From NCBI GenBank assembly GCA_900314985.1, contig OMXL01000039.1, forward strand, positions 1 through 32,011: DNA of 32,011 bases. The letters are read 5' to 3'. This DNA comes from an uncultured Prevotellaceae bacterium. GTDB taxonomy: Bacteria > Bacteroidota > Bacteroidia > Bacteroidales > Bacteroidaceae. How positions within the stretch are numbered: the stretch's first letter is position 1; every line of letters begins with the position of its first letter. The notes beneath the pieces were generated by a model. It was not told the DNA's origin, searched no databases, and saw only the letters and a list, made by a program, of their open reading frames with translations. This document shows, piece by piece, positions 7,477-15,778 of this stretch. A program made the position numbers and the translations under genes.

Positions 7477-7589
7477 AGTGGAGCTGGAGGGAGTCGTCAT
7501 CGACGAAGTCGCTTTGACCTTTAGGTCAAAGAACCCTCACGAGGGCGAGATTCCTGACAGCGTAACGTCAGTGGAGCTGGAGGGAATCG
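7477..7589. repeat. Direct repeat of the tmRNA 3' end (copies 7477-7496 and 7570-7589)
   Basis: The 20-base sequence agtggagctggaggga-x-tcg occurs twice, 93 bp apart, differing only at the 17th base (g in copy A, a in copy B). Copy B is the acceptor and T-stem end of the tmRNA. After copy A, the sequence aaccctc (7532-7538), which pairs with gaggg in the tmRNA T stem, reappears about 35 bases later. Copy A therefore looks like a tmRNA 3' end split by an insertion. Confidence 0.85.
7495..7571 (-). other. Cluster of four short hairpins between ssrA and ald
   Basis: Four perfect stems lie in a row: 7554-7571 (CTGAC/GTCAG), 7534-7545 (CCCTC/GAGGG, 2-base loop), 7512-7531 (CTTTGACC/GGTCAAAG, 4-base loop) and 7495-7505 (CGTC/GACG). 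They follow the tmRNA 3' end directly and may serve as processing or termination signals. None has a clear U-tract, so a classical intrinsic terminator is not supported. Confidence 0.6.
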
Positions 7590-7970
7590 AACCCTCGTCC
7601 AAACAGGGAAACCATACGCTTTCTACATGCTTATCTTGGTCTTCATTTTCGTGATGCAGCAAGACCCAAGCCACCAACTGCAACCTTATCCTCTAAAACT
7701 TCATCCCCCAGTCGAGGCTCCCAAGAGACTATTTCCGATTTACCTGCACCGCTATACCTTCCTGATTCGGAACAACATCCAGAAGAGCGATGTCTCGTTC
7801 TCTCACCTTGTAAGAGAATAAAGCCAGTAATCTACTGTACTTCGATTAGGCAGCGAGAGCGTACTTTGTTTCGCCAATTAATTGTTCGACCGACGTGATT
7901 ATGGAGTCCACAGCCGTCACTCCGCATGCTTACGTACCATCTCAGCCTGCTGTCAAATCCAGTCAACCCC
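7572..7970 (-). ncRNA. ssrA: tmRNA (transfer-messenger RNA)
   Basis: A 399-nt tmRNA, which rescues stalled ribosomes and tags the incomplete protein for proteolysis. The 5' end GGGGUUG (from 7970) pairs with the 3' strand CAGCUCC before the discriminator A (7572), with two G-U pairs, forming the 7-bp acceptor stem. The T arm is GAGGG-UUCGAUU-CCCUC. The 5' part continues GACUGGAUUUGACAGC, typical of Bacteroidota tmRNA. The internal reading frame encodes GETKYALAA and a stop (7846-7875). CCA is not encoded after the discriminator, so it must be added. A strong promoter lies at 7997-8028, and RNase P would be expected to trim the short leader. Long apparent reading frames over this region are artefacts. 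Confidence 0.96.
7846..7875 (-). other. tmRNA proteolysis tag reading frame (GETKYALAA)
   Basis: The ten codons ggc gaa aca aag tac gct ctc gct gcc taa encode the degradation tag. The first codon (Gly) is the likely resume codon. The terminal ALAA is the classic recognition end for ClpXP-type proteases. Bacteroidota tags I remember are GETNYALAA and GENNYALAA; Lys at position 4 is a small variation. Confidence 0.9.
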
Positions 7971-7996
7971 AAGCTAATTCGGACGTATCCGTTCTG

Positions 7997-8028
7997 CAAA
8001 GGTAGTATCTTTTCCTGAAACCTCCAAA
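7997..8028 (-). promoter_or_regulatory. Promoter of ssrA
   Basis: On the minus strand TTTG (8025-8028) and TACCTTTG (7997-8004) are separated by exactly 20 nt, a full match to the Bacteroidota -33/-7 pattern. The -7 box lies 27 nt upstream of the mature tmRNA 5' end. Confidence 0.9.
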
Positions 8029-8044
8029 TTATCAGCGGCATTTT

Positions 8045-8075
8045 TTTGTAAATAACAAAATAATGTGTACCTTTG
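8045..8075 (+). promoter_or_regulatory. Promoter of the exopolysaccharide operon
   Basis: TTTG (8045-8048) and TACCTTTG (8068-8075) are separated by 19 nt, a full consensus match. The expected start near 8082 leaves a 5' leader of about 55 nt that is AT-rich, with a tatatattata stretch. No upxY/NusG-like regulator precedes the operon, unlike many Bacteroides capsule loci. Confidence 0.88.
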
Positions 8076-8138
8076 CAATAATTTTGCAGAAACTGAGTTA
8101 CATATTATATATTATACTAGCAATTACTGATATCAGAT

Positions 8139-10760
8139 ATGAAGAAAATCCTACTTGTGGCACTTCTTGCCATCTTTTCGTTAGGTAGCATTTATGCGCA
8201 GTCGTCCATGACTGATGACCAAGTAATCAGATTCATCGTCAAGGAGCACGAGGCAGGCAACTCACAGCAGCAGATTGTTACCAAACTCGTACAAAAAGGT
8301 GTCGACATCGAGCAGATTCGTCGTGTCCGCAAGAAGTACGAGCGCATGCAGAAGAATGAAGGCATGGGTAGTGTCCAAGACAAATCATTGACAGAAGACG
8401 AGCAGATTGATGCTCGTCTGCGTCGTAACAATGCCAAGGACAAGAGTGAGCTTACCACGACCGAAAAGCTGAAGGACGAAAAGCTCAGCAACAAGCGAAA
8501 GGCCACGAAGGACAAATACAAGAAGAGTAAGCGATATATCTCTGAGGATGAGCAGGATATGAAGGCTGAGCTCGATGATTTTCTGCCCGATTCACTCGAC
8601 CTCTACGACCGTATGGTCATAAAGAACTACTTGAAGGACAAGAAGATTGAGGAAGGTAAGAGCGACAAGAAAGTCTTTGGTCGCGACATCTTCAACAACG
8701 AGGAGTTGAGTTTCGAACCCAACATGAATATTGCCACCCCCAACAACTACGTCTTAGGAGCTGGCGATGCTGTACTCATCGACATCTATGGCGCTTCTCA
8801 GAAGACTGTCGAGGCAACCGTCTCTCCCGATGGTTTTGTAGTGGTTGAAGGTTTTGGCCCCATTCAAGTAGCAGGTCTTACGGTATCTCAGGCCAACAGT
8901 CGCATCCGTTCGCAGTTGGGTGCCCGCTATAGCAGCAGTAAGATTCGTTTGTCAGTAGGTCAGACACGCACCATCACCGTCAACGTGATGGGTGAGGTGA
9001 AGACCCCTGGTACCTACACATTGGCCGCCTTTGCCTCTGTGTTCCATGCCCTGTATATGGCTGGTGGTCCTAACGATATTGGTACCCTGCGTAACATCAA
9101 GGTCTATCGCAACAATCGTCTGGTCAGCACCGTCGACGTCTACGACTATATCCTCAACGGCAAGCTCAGCGGCAATGTCCGTCTGGGTGACAACGACGTC
9201 ATCGTGGTGGGTGCCTACGACTGTCTGGTCAACGTCACAGGTAAGGTCAAGCGCCCCATGTACTACGAGATGAAATCTACAGAGAGTGTGGGAACCCTAA
9301 TTAACTACGCAGGCGGCTTCACGGGTGATGCCTACCGCAAGTCAGTACGCATTGTCCGCAAGTCGGGCAGCCAATACTCAGTACATAATGTCAACGAGTT
9401 TGACATGGCATCGTTCCGCATGGCCGACAACGACTCTGTCAGCGTTGACTCTATCCTACCCCGTTATTCTAACATGGTAGAAATCAAAGGTGCCGTATTC
9501 CGTCCGGGCATGTACCAGATTGGCGACGACATCTATAGCGTCAAGACTCTGTTAGAACATGCTGAGGGAGTGACCGAAGAGGCATTTACCGCTCATGCCG
9601 TGATGCACCGCATGAAGGCCGACCGCACGCTGGAGGCATTGTCAGTAGACATCCAGGGCATTATGAATGGCACCGTAGCCGACATCCCGCTGAAAAACGA
9701 GGACGTGCTCTTCATCCCCACCCGTATTGAGTCGCAAGTAGAGCAGACTATCGCCATCCATGGTGAGGTGCAATACCCAGGTACCTATAAATATGCTGAG
9801 AACGAAACGCTGGAGGACTTTGTACTGCAGGCTGGTGGACTGAAAGAGACGGCATCCATGCACAATGTGCTTATCTCACGTCGCGTGTCGAATCCCAATG
9901 CGCTGACTACCGATTCCGTACTCGCCCAGACCTTTAAGTTCTCGCTGAAGGACGGCTTCATCATCGATGGTCAGCAGTCGTTCAGACTGATGCCTTTCGA
10001 CGAGGTTTATGTCCGCAAAAGCCCTGGATATTTCAAACAGCAGAACGTTACCATCAGTGGCGAAATCATGTTTGCTGGCGACTATACACTCACCAAGAAG
10101 AACGAGCGACTGAGCGACCTCTTCCATCGTGCCGGTGGTGGCACAGAGTTGGCATTCATTGAAGGTGCTCGCCTACAGCGTAAGGTCAACGAAGCTGAAC
10201 GCCAGCGTTTTGAGGAAATTGCCAAGATGCAGAAGGCAGAGAAGGAGCGTATCATGCAGGAGATTGCCATCAACAACCAACGTTCCATCAGCGAGATGAA
10301 CCAGACAGTCAACTTGGAAGAAATCACAGAGATTCCGGAAAGCTATCCAGTAGGTATCGAGCTTGACAAAGCGCTGAAGAATCCTGGCTGTGATGCCGAT
10401 ATCGTCCTGCGCGAAGGCGACGAAATTTTTATCCCCACCTACAATAGCACAGTAAAGATCAATGGTGAGGTTATGTACCCGAACTCTGTCGGCTACGTAG
10501 ATGGTAAGAGCGCCAAGTACTATATCAAGCGCGCCGGCGGCTATAACCGCTATGCCAAGAAGAACATGGCATACGTCATTTATATGAACGGAACTGTTGC
10601 CAAGGTCAGTGACGGTGCCAAGATTCGTCCAGGCTGCGAGATTGTCGTACCTCAGAAAGCCATCGGCCGTAAGATGAGTATCAGCGAATACCTCGCCATC
10701 GGCAGCACTGCCGCCTCTATCGCCACCATGGCTATCACCATTGCTAACATCTTGAAGTAA
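8139..10760 (+). CDS. Multi-SLBB polysaccharide export protein (Wza-like)
   Basis: An 873-residue exported protein, more than twice the length of E. coli Wza. The signal peptide ends at SIYA|Q (residues 20/21) and there is no lipobox. Residues 22-190 are a highly charged, mostly helical region with a DLYDRM segment. The poly-export domain is at about 200-272 (NYVLGAGDAVLIDIYG). After it come repeated SLBB domains, each marked by a G-x-V-x-x-P-G-x-Y type turn: about 283, 368, 463, 550, 640 and 778. A charged helical insert (NEAERQRFEEIAKMQ) interrupts them near 690-730. The C-terminus has a hydrophobic helix (SIATMAITIANIL). It likely forms or lines the envelope-spanning export channel for the polysaccharide made by this operon. 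It is the first gene after a strong promoter and is 11 nt before the Wzz gene. Confidence 0.92.
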   Translation: MKKILLVALLAIFSLGSIYAQSSMTDDQVIRFIVKEHEAGNSQQQIVTKLVQKGVDIEQIRRVRKKYERMQKNEGMGSVQDKSLTEDEQIDARLRRNNAKDKSELTTTEKLKDEKLSNKRKATKDKYKKSKRYISEDEQDMKAELDDFLPDSLDLYDRMVIKNYLKDKKIEEGKSDKKVFGRDIFNNEELSFEPNMNIATPNNYVLGAGDAVLIDIYGASQKTVEATVSPDGFVVVEGFGPIQVAGLTVSQANSRIRSQLGARYSSSKIRLSVGQTRTITVNVMGEVKTPGTYTLAAFASVFHALYMAGGPNDIGTLRNIKVYRNNRLVSTVDVYDYILNGKLSGNVRLGDNDVIVVGAYDCLVNVTGKVKRPMYYEMKSTESVGTLINYAGGFTGDAYRKSVRIVRKSGSQYSVHNVNEFDMASFRMADNDSVSVDSILPRYSNMVEIKGAVFRPGMYQIGDDIYSVKTLLEHAEGVTEEAFTAHAVMHRMKADRTLEALSVDIQGIMNGTVADIPLKNEDVLFIPTRIESQVEQTIAIHGEVQYPGTYKYAENETLEDFVLQAGGLKETASMHNVLISRRVSNPNALTTDSVLAQTFKFSLKDGFIIDGQQSFRLMPFDEVYVRKSPGYFKQQNVTISGEIMFAGDYTLTKKNERLSDLFHRAGGGTELAFIEGARLQRKVNEAERQRFEEIAKMQKAEKERIMQEIAINNQRSISEMNQTVNLEEITEIPESYPVGIELDKALKNPGCDADIVLREGDEIFIPTYNSTVKINGEVMYPNSVGYVDGKSAKYYIKRAGGYNRYAKKNMAYVIYMNGTVAKVSDGAKIRPGCEIVVPQKAIGRKMSISEYLAIGSTAASIATMAITIANILK

Positions 10761-10771
10761 CACACAAGAGT

Positions 10772-11839
10772 ATGGAAGAAAAGAAGACAAACAATCCAGA
10801 AGTAATTGACCTGCGACAGGTTGCAAAAAAGATATGGGCAAACAAGCGTCTGTTTTATAAGACGCTCCCCATTACCTTTGTCCTCTCATGCATTTATATC
10901 ATTAGTGTACCACGCACTTACACCTCTGAAATAACACTTGCCCCTGAGATGGAGAATTCCGGTATGGGAGGTTCATTGGGTGCCTTGGCCTCTTCATTCG
11001 GACTGGATATGGGTAATCTGCAGACTTCCGATGCCATTACGCCTCTTCTTTATCCAGACCTGATGGAGGACAATGGTTTCGTTACCAAGATGTTTCATAT
11101 CAAGGTAAAGGATTCGGAAGGAGAGATTAATACGGACTACTACAATTATCTTAAGAAGCATCAGAAAAAAGCTTGGTGGAAATATCCTATCACCTGGATT
11201 AAGAAGTTGCTTCCAAAGAAAGAATCGGTTAAAGGTTCAGACAAGGGTTTTGACCCATATTACCTTTCCAACGTTGATAATGATATTGCTGAAGCCATCA
11301 GAAACAATATTGAAATCAGTATCAATAAGAAAAATGGCATCATCACCATATCAACAAAAGCGCAAGATCGTCTTATCTGTAAGACGCTGGCAGACTCAGT
11401 AAGGCAACAGTTACAGGAATTCATTACCGACTACCGAACCAATAAGGCTCGTATCGACTACGAATACTACCAAAAACTGGCTGCTGATGCGAAGGCAGAC
11501 TACGAAAAAGTGCGTCGCAAATATGGTGCATCCTCAGATGCCAATACGGATGTAACCATGAAGAGTGTAGAACTGATGCTTACCGACCTTGAGAATGACA
11601 TGCAGCTGAAGTACAATGCCTATATGACTCTCAACACTCAGATGCTTACAGCCAAGGCGAAGGTTCAGGAGCGCACCCCAGCTTTCACCATCATGAAAGG
11701 TGCCTCAGTACCCATCAAGGCCTCCAGTCCCAAACGCATGTTATTTGTATTGGGTATGCTATTCTTGGCATTTTTCGGCACCATTATCTACATTTTGAAA
11801 GATGATATCTTTGCGCCATTCACCAAGCAATCCAAGTAA
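10772..11839 (+). CDS. Chain-length determinant protein (Wzz/PCP family)
   Basis: A 355-residue polysaccharide co-polymerase that regulates polymer length from the inner membrane. Residues 1-30 are cytoplasmic, TM1 is about 31-47 (TLPITFVLSCIYIISV), a large periplasmic region contains the family start RTYTSEITLAPE, and TM2 is about 322-342 (FVLGMLFLAFFGTIIYIL) with a short cytoplasmic tail. The periplasmic part has a predicted coiled-coil stretch (YYQKLAADAKADYEKVRRKYG region) near 235-255. There is no C-terminal kinase domain and no Tyr-rich tail, so this is the simple Wzz form rather than a Wzc-type kinase; no separate kinase gene is visible in the window. It sits between the export protein and the flippase. 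Confidence 0.9.
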   Translation: MEEKKTNNPEVIDLRQVAKKIWANKRLFYKTLPITFVLSCIYIISVPRTYTSEITLAPEMENSGMGGSLGALASSFGLDMGNLQTSDAITPLLYPDLMEDNGFVTKMFHIKVKDSEGEINTDYYNYLKKHQKKAWWKYPITWIKKLLPKKESVKGSDKGFDPYYLSNVDNDIAEAIRNNIEISINKKNGIITISTKAQDRLICKTLADSVRQQLQEFITDYRTNKARIDYEYYQKLAADAKADYEKVRRKYGASSDANTDVTMKSVELMLTDLENDMQLKYNAYMTLNTQMLTAKAKVQERTPAFTIMKGASVPIKASSPKRMLFVLGMLFLAFFGTIIYILKDDIFAPFTKQSK

Positions 11840-11847
11840 GTCTCCTC

Positions 11848-13356
11848 ATGGAACCTGCAAAACGAATTGTTGTCAACACCATTGCACAGTATAGCAAGTC
11901 TGTCATCAACACATGTCTTTCGCTATACACTGTCAGACTGGTCCTTTCTGCATTGGGACAGTCTGATTATGGTATTTTCAACTTGATAGCAGGCATTGTT
12001 GCCATGATAGGCTTCATCACCAATGCATTGGTCATCACAACCCAGAGACATCTCTCCTATTACCAAGGAAAAGAAGATCATCACAAGGTACAAAGGATGT
12101 TTGCCAACAGTATTATCTTGCATCTGCTAATCAGCCTCATCTTGTGTATTGTGTTCCTATGCCTGATGGACTACCTTTGCATGGACTACCTCAACATTGA
12201 AGAGTCACGTAGAGAAACAGCAAAGTTCGTATACTTAATGTCGGTATGCATTCTCTTCATCACTTTCATGTCGGCACCTTTCAAAGCGCTATTCATAGCC
12301 CACGAAAACATTATCTATATTTCTGTCGTTGAGGTGATTGACGGCATTCTGAAACTGATTCTGGCACTGACACTTCTCCATTTGGACTTTGACAAGTTGA
12401 AAGTATATGCCTGCATCATGATGTTCATCGTACTTTTCCAATTTGTTGCTTTCGCCATATATGCCATCTTCCGTTTCAAGGAATGTCACTTATCCAAAGT
12501 CTTTGTTGACTACGACAAAGGTTGCATGAAAGAACTAATGGGATTCGCTACATGGACGACCTATGGCATGGGGGCAGTAATATGCAGACAACAAGGACTT
12601 GCCATCCTTGTCAACAAGTTCTTTGGAACCGTGTACAATGCCTCTTATGGCATCGCCAACCAGATATACGGAGCGCTCTCTTTCATTGTCACCTCTATTG
12701 TCAATGCCATGAATCCGCAGATTATGAAAGCTGAAGGTCAGCATGAGCGGAAACAGATGTTTCATTTAGCGGAGCAGGAAAGCAAATTCATCGTGTCAGT
12801 AATGGCACTCATTTTCATCCCACTCATTTTTGAGATGGACAACGTGTTACACGTTTGGTTGGGAGACGTACCTGTTTGTGCGGTATTTTTCAGTCAGTGC
12901 ATTTTTATTACTTTTCTGATAGACCAAGTAACTTATGGTTTGCACTCTGCCGCTCAAGCGATTGGACAAATTCGCAACTATACGCTTCTGATGTATACTC
13001 CGAAACTATTATCGTTGGCGGTATTTTGGATTAGCTTAAAGACAAATGGTTCCATCGAGCAGGTCATGTATTGGTATATAGGTATTGAGGCATTAGTAGC
13101 CATCATGCGCCTACCCTATCTTCATAAAACAGCAGGACTTAATGTCAAGGTATTCCTCTATAAAGTACCTCTCAGATTACTTCCTTTAATCACGATTCTC
13201 ATTGTGCTTTCTTATATACAGCAATACACATGGGATTCTACCTATAGGTTTTTCTTTACAATACCTATCATCGTCTTGATTGGTGCCATCACGGCATGGT
13301 TCTCCACATTTACTCCCAGTGAGCGAAACACATTGATTCATTTCGTAAAGAAATAA
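11848..13356 (+). CDS. wzx: Wzx-type polysaccharide flippase (MOP superfamily)
   Basis: A 502-residue polytopic membrane protein with about 12-14 hydrophobic segments throughout. The opening (RIVVNTIAQYSKSVINTCLSLYTVRLVLSALGQSDYGIFNLI) is the usual start of Wzx/RfbX flippases, with a conserved Gly-x-x-x-Tyr-Gly turn. It should move undecaprenyl-pyrophosphate-linked repeat units from the inner to the outer face of the inner membrane. It starts 8 nt after the Wzz gene and ends 4 nt before the polymerase gene. The base composition appears more AT-rich than in the first operon gene, common for serotype-specific sugar-assembly genes. Confidence 0.9.
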   Translation: MEPAKRIVVNTIAQYSKSVINTCLSLYTVRLVLSALGQSDYGIFNLIAGIVAMIGFITNALVITTQRHLSYYQGKEDHHKVQRMFANSIILHLLISLILCIVFLCLMDYLCMDYLNIEESRRETAKFVYLMSVCILFITFMSAPFKALFIAHENIIYISVVEVIDGILKLILALTLLHLDFDKLKVYACIMMFIVLFQFVAFAIYAIFRFKECHLSKVFVDYDKGCMKELMGFATWTTYGMGAVICRQQGLAILVNKFFGTVYNASYGIANQIYGALSFIVTSIVNAMNPQIMKAEGQHERKQMFHLAEQESKFIVSVMALIFIPLIFEMDNVLHVWLGDVPVCAVFFSQCIFITFLIDQVTYGLHSAAQAIGQIRNYTLLMYTPKLLSLAVFWISLKTNGSIEQVMYWYIGIEALVAIMRLPYLHKTAGLNVKVFLYKVPLRLLPLITILIVLSYIQQYTWDSTYRFFFTIPIIVLIGAITAWFSTFTPSERNTLIHFVKK

Positions 13357-13360
13357 CGAC

Positions 13361-14590
13361 ATGCAGATGACTATCGGAAACATATTTCTCATACAGAAGA
13401 AGAACCTTGCTTTCGGATTCTTCTGTGCGGGTATATTATGGGCCTATTGGGGATCGCTCATGCCTTGGTTTATGTGGGGAACAGTCAAGTTCAATGCCAT
13501 CATTCCGAGTTTTCTGATTATCATCTCTCTATACATCTCCTATTATTTCACGTCAGAGACTATTTTTGACAGAAAGAACTATGAGTCATCTGCTCTGTTG
13601 GCACTTATCGCATTGGTATTAATGCGAATTGTCAACCTAAACAACATTATTGGTTTTACTGAAGCGGTTTTTACTGCTTTTATCATCTTCACACTTCTGA
13701 AACTAAATACATCCTATCTGCAAAAGCTAATTAAGATAGTATGCATCAGCATGGGAGGATTCCTCTGCCTATCTGTTGGAGGATTCTTTCTATATCTTTT
13801 CGGATTTCCTTTGCCATCATCCTCCATTGCTAACGAGGAACTATTGTATTCTTTTCAGAATTACTACATCTTTCTCATTGACGACCGCGCTTTTCTGGCA
13901 TTCATTCCCAGATTTCATTCCGTATTCTTAGAGCCTGGTCATCTTGGAACAGCAACAGCATTTCTTCTTCTCACCCAAATTGGCCAATGGAAGAAATGGT
14001 ATAACATCGTCATGATTGTCACCACATTGATTACTTTCTCACTGGCAGCATACATGCTATTTATCTTCGTTCTGTTCGCATCAGCATGGATACAGCACAA
14101 ACGGGTGTTTATGAAAGTCTTCGGAATCATTGTGCTCATAGTGGGTGTCGGTATTGGGGCATTCTTTTATGAGCAAGGTGACAACATGCTGTTTACACTT
14201 ATCATAGAACGACTGGAAATTACAGAGGACGGTGACATCGCCGGCAACAACCGTGTAACAGATGACTTTGATGCCATCTATGACGATTATCTCCAAAGCA
14301 TCGATATCTTGTATGGTCGTGAATATAAGATTGAGGATTTCGGCTTTGGTAATTCCGGCTACAAAGTATTTCTTTACGATTATGGCATTATATGTCTCTT
14401 CCTTGTCTTCCTATTCTATATCGTCACAGCCATTAACGGAAATAATCCACGTGCTATTCTCTGTACGCTACTCATTGGTTGTGCAGCATTCTTAGTGCGT
14501 TCAACTCCTTTTTCTTTCTATTTCCTACTCCCTTTATATAGTACCCCCTATCTCTTAGGAGATTATCATCAAAACGACGAAAAAGAATGA
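13361..14590 (+). CDS. wzy: Wzy-like O-antigen/capsule polymerase
   Basis: A 409-residue integral membrane protein with about 10 or more hydrophobic helices and one large periplasmic loop (around residues 270-330, NNRVTDDFDAIYDDYLQ), the layout expected of Wzy polymerases. The segment FHSVFLEPGHLGTA near residue 185 is a recurring Wzy-like motif. It would join lipid-linked repeat units in the periplasm. Sequence divergence in this family is extreme, so the assignment rests on topology, on this motif and on position directly after the flippase. Its stop overlaps the start of the next gene (ATGA). An alternative name is O-antigen ligase-like protein, since Wzy and WaaL share topology. Confidence 0.8.
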   Translation: MQMTIGNIFLIQKKNLAFGFFCAGILWAYWGSLMPWFMWGTVKFNAIIPSFLIIISLYISYYFTSETIFDRKNYESSALLALIALVLMRIVNLNNIIGFTEAVFTAFIIFTLLKLNTSYLQKLIKIVCISMGGFLCLSVGGFFLYLFGFPLPSSSIANEELLYSFQNYYIFLIDDRAFLAFIPRFHSVFLEPGHLGTATAFLLLTQIGQWKKWYNIVMIVTTLITFSLAAYMLFIFVLFASAWIQHKRVFMKVFGIIVLIVGVGIGAFFYEQGDNMLFTLIIERLEITEDGDIAGNNRVTDDFDAIYDDYLQSIDILYGREYKIEDFGFGNSGYKVFLYDYGIICLFLVFLFYIVTAINGNNPRAILCTLLIGCAAFLVRSTPFSFYFLLPLYSTPYLLGDYHQNDEKE

Positions 14591-15774
14591 CTATCGGCAT
14601 CGTATCATATTTCAATCCTATAGAATGCAAAGACTACCTGTATGCTGGACAGACTATTCCAAATATCAATAAAGCAGCATCTTCAGTCAATGCGATCACA
14701 CTAGGTCTATTAAGAGCTGGACATCGTGTCATTGTCATTACGTCGAGTGACGAAAGAGGTCCCGTCATTCACCTAAGTGGCGAACAATTAGAAGTACATA
14801 TCGTTTCAACATACAGCCGCATGCCCAAAGCTGCCACTTTTATGAAGTGGTATATGGTAAGTCGTCTTCAGAAAGAGCTTCAGAAGCACATTAAAAAAAT
14901 GGATGTCGTACATACGCACTGGACATACGACTTTGCATTGGCAACAGCTTCCTTTGCAAAAGAGAAACCCGTATTTTGTAGCATTCGCGACTGGTCACCT
15001 GTTATCCAGCAATACCAGAAAGGATACAAAGCCAGAATCATGTGGCGAATCATTAGCGGAACCCTCTTTAAAAGAGTCATGGCCAATAAGTCTATCCATT
15101 TTATTGCCAATTCTCATTATATCTACAAACTCGTCAAAGAAACATATCCGACTGTAGAATGTAACATTATTGAGAATCCTGTAAAAACAGAATTCATCAG
15201 AGAGGGAAGAACGGATTATCCAGATACGCCTGTTTTTGTATCCATAGCACAAGACCTCTTAGAAGAGAGAAAAAATTATCATGGACTACTGCTGGCCTTC
15301 TCACTCTTTCACAAATCCCACCCCACTGCCAAGCTCATTCTTATTGGAAGACATGCTACGAGTGCTGCCACTTTCAAACAATGGGTACAAGAAGACCTTA
15401 CAGAGGACGTTGACTTTATAGGCTTTGTAGACCACGACAAACTCATAGATATTCTAGACCACGCATCGGCATTGATTCATCCTTCTTTAGAAGAGTCTTT
15501 CGGAAATACGCTACTGGAAGGTATGGCACGCCGGATTCCCGTCATTGGCGGCAAGGACTCTGGAGCCGTACCCTTCGTATTAGGACAAGGGGAATACGGT
15601 TTGCTATGTGATGTCAGAAATCCTGAAGATATTGCTAATGCGATGACAAAGGCACTTGACTTAGAAGAGATGCAACCCATACTCAACCATGCAACTTCTT
15701 ACCTCAAGAACGAGTTAACAAATGAGATTATCGCCCAAAAGCATATCAAGTTGTTTACTGATTTACAAAAATAG
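14587..15774 (+). CDS. Glycosyltransferase family 4
   Basis: A 395-residue GT-B fold retaining glycosyltransferase. The N-terminal domain includes VNAITLGLLRAGHRVIVIT and the VVHTHWTYDFALA block; the C-terminal nucleotide-sugar domain has FVSIAQDLLEERKNYHGLL and the E-x7-E motif in SLEESFGNTLLEGM. It acts at the cytoplasmic face, adding one sugar to the lipid-linked repeat unit; donor and acceptor cannot be read from the sequence. The start overlaps the polymerase stop by 4 nt (ATGA), and the stop is 4 nt before the acetyltransferase start, so it is firmly within the operon. Confidence 0.9.
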   Translation: MTIGIVSYFNPIECKDYLYAGQTIPNINKAASSVNAITLGLLRAGHRVIVITSSDERGPVIHLSGEQLEVHIVSTYSRMPKAATFMKWYMVSRLQKELQKHIKKMDVVHTHWTYDFALATASFAKEKPVFCSIRDWSPVIQQYQKGYKARIMWRIISGTLFKRVMANKSIHFIANSHYIYKLVKETYPTVECNIIENPVKTEFIREGRTDYPDTPVFVSIAQDLLEERKNYHGLLLAFSLFHKSHPTAKLILIGRHATSAATFKQWVQEDLTEDVDFIGFVDHDKLIDILDHASALIHPSLEESFGNTLLEGMARRIPVIGGKDSGAVPFVLGQGEYGLLCDVRNPEDIANAMTKALDLEEMQPILNHATSYLKNELTNEIIAQKHIKLFTDLQK

Positions 15775-15778
15775 TACT

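Noticed and set aside
7472-7821. Small protein-coding frames over the ssrA 3' region on the plus strand
   Set aside because: They are antisense to the tmRNA and its hairpins; the apparent peptide (ELEGIEPSSKQGN...) is the well-known false translation of tmRNA 3' ends.
7832-8041. 69-codon minus-strand frame
   Set aside because: It lies within the 5' part of the tmRNA and its promoter and does not match the tag frame.
8076-8138. Riboswitch or UpxY/UpxZ-type leader control in front of the polysaccharide operon
   Set aside because: The leader is only about 55 nt and AT-rich with no strong hairpin, and no NusG-like gene precedes the operon.
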